This document shows, one piece after another, positions 63,919 through 64,000 of a stretch of 64,000 nucleotides of DNA (position 1 is the first letter of the stretch; each line of letters begins with the position of its first letter). The notes below the pieces were generated by a model. The model saw only the letters and a program-made list of their open reading frames with translations, was not told the origin of the DNA and did not search any database. The DNA lies in NCBI RefSeq assembly GCF_001517625.2, contig NZ_LN999828.1:2084529-2148528 (forward strand). Direction: 5' to 3'. The position numbers were made by a program, and so were the translations under genes. This DNA comes from Clostridium sp. AT4 (GTDB lineage: Bacteria; Bacillota; Clostridia; Lachnospirales; Lachnospiraceae).

Positions 63919-64000
63919 ATGAGTATTGTAAACACCTTATCACTAGAAAGCAATAGACAAATTAAAATAAATTTTGATGGAGGAGATTTATCCTCCGATG
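63919..64000 (+). CDS. IS1380-family transposase (N-terminal part)
   Basis: The first 27 residues read MSIVNTLSLESNRQIKINFD and then GGDLSSD, the typical N-terminus of IS1380 transposases, where GLLLI would follow. AAAGGAG lies 6 nt before the ATG. It runs off the right edge. The catalytic DDE residues lie outside the window, so activity is unknown. Confidence 0.75.
   Translation, partial: MSIVNTLSLESNRQIKINFDGGDLSSD

Larger units (their letters stand above)
63755..64000 (+). mobile_element. IS1380-type insertion sequence, left end (partial)
   Basis: CCTGAATTATTCACGACTTTG begins directly after a TTAA (63751-63754), which overlaps the rpoN stop codon. A perfect hairpin lies at 63782-63800 (ATGTGGCT, GAA, AGCCACAT). 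The transposase start lies at 63919. TTAA target and these ends fit IS1380. The right end is outside the window. Confidence 0.75.

Overview
The window looks like a chromosomal segment of a spore-forming Lachnospiraceae bacterium (Clostridium cluster XIVa; gut-commensal type, perhaps Enterocloster, Lacrimispora or Hungatella-like). The evidence is the protein families (DUF4250, DUF5711, YyaC, YitT, secreted trigger-factor-like lipoprotein, VanR/VanS-like regulators), strong AGGAGG ribosome binding sites, moderate GC, and a YyaC-type spore protease homologue. Genus is inference. About 57 genes are supported. Most run on the minus strand in short operons. No tRNA, rRNA or CRISPR array was seen.

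Layout. 1-3930: a TPP-riboswitch-controlled ABC importer (permease, binding lipoprotein, ATPase; probably for a thiamine or pyrimidine precursor) followed by overlapping TatD and PatB-type aminotransferase genes. 3933-10510: secreted metallophosphoesterase, xpt and a HAD phosphatase, a trigger-factor-like lipoprotein, an M18 aminopeptidase and a leucine-rich-repeat-like protein. 10660-15001: ABC-F protein, DUF1275 membrane protein, RluA pseudouridine synthase, hemolysin III homologue and GIY-YIG protein, separated by clear bidirectional terminators. 15164-21445: one likely operon with response regulator, histidine kinase, a large membrane auxiliary protein, and an ABC-2 ATPase and permease. 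21613-30882: ppk-ppx, a DUF815 ATPase, plsC-pheA and cardiolipin synthase. 31098-38301: DUF4250, ClpB under a CIRCE/HrcA-type promoter, envelope proteins, a ChW-repeat polysaccharide deacetylase and an HD (p)ppGpp-hydrolase-like protein. 38541-41285: a membrane-anchored protein with a hexapeptide-repeat tail, a decayed IS1182-type transposase end and a DUF1016 PDDEXK nuclease. 41307-50948: RlmD-type methyltransferase, YhaM, a degenerate HtrA, MutS2, a two-component system and a cell-wall-binding secreted protein.

The most interesting accessory locus is 51037-54426. It is an AT-rich two-gene cassette of a AAA ATPase and a subtilisin-like protease, matching the architecture of the IetAS class of anti-phage or plasmid-stability systems. 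A sigma-A-like promoter there is embedded in two tandem 20-bp repeats, and the ATPase ends in a helix-turn-helix-like segment. This suggests a self-regulated protease immunity module; no function is proven by sequence alone.

54493-64000: ROK glucokinase, a DUF5711 protein, a LysM protein with an MPN-like head, YyaC, a nucleotidyltransferase, an M20 peptidase, YitT and RpoN. The window ends inside an IS1380-type insertion sequence that starts exactly after the rpoN stop codon at a TTAA site.
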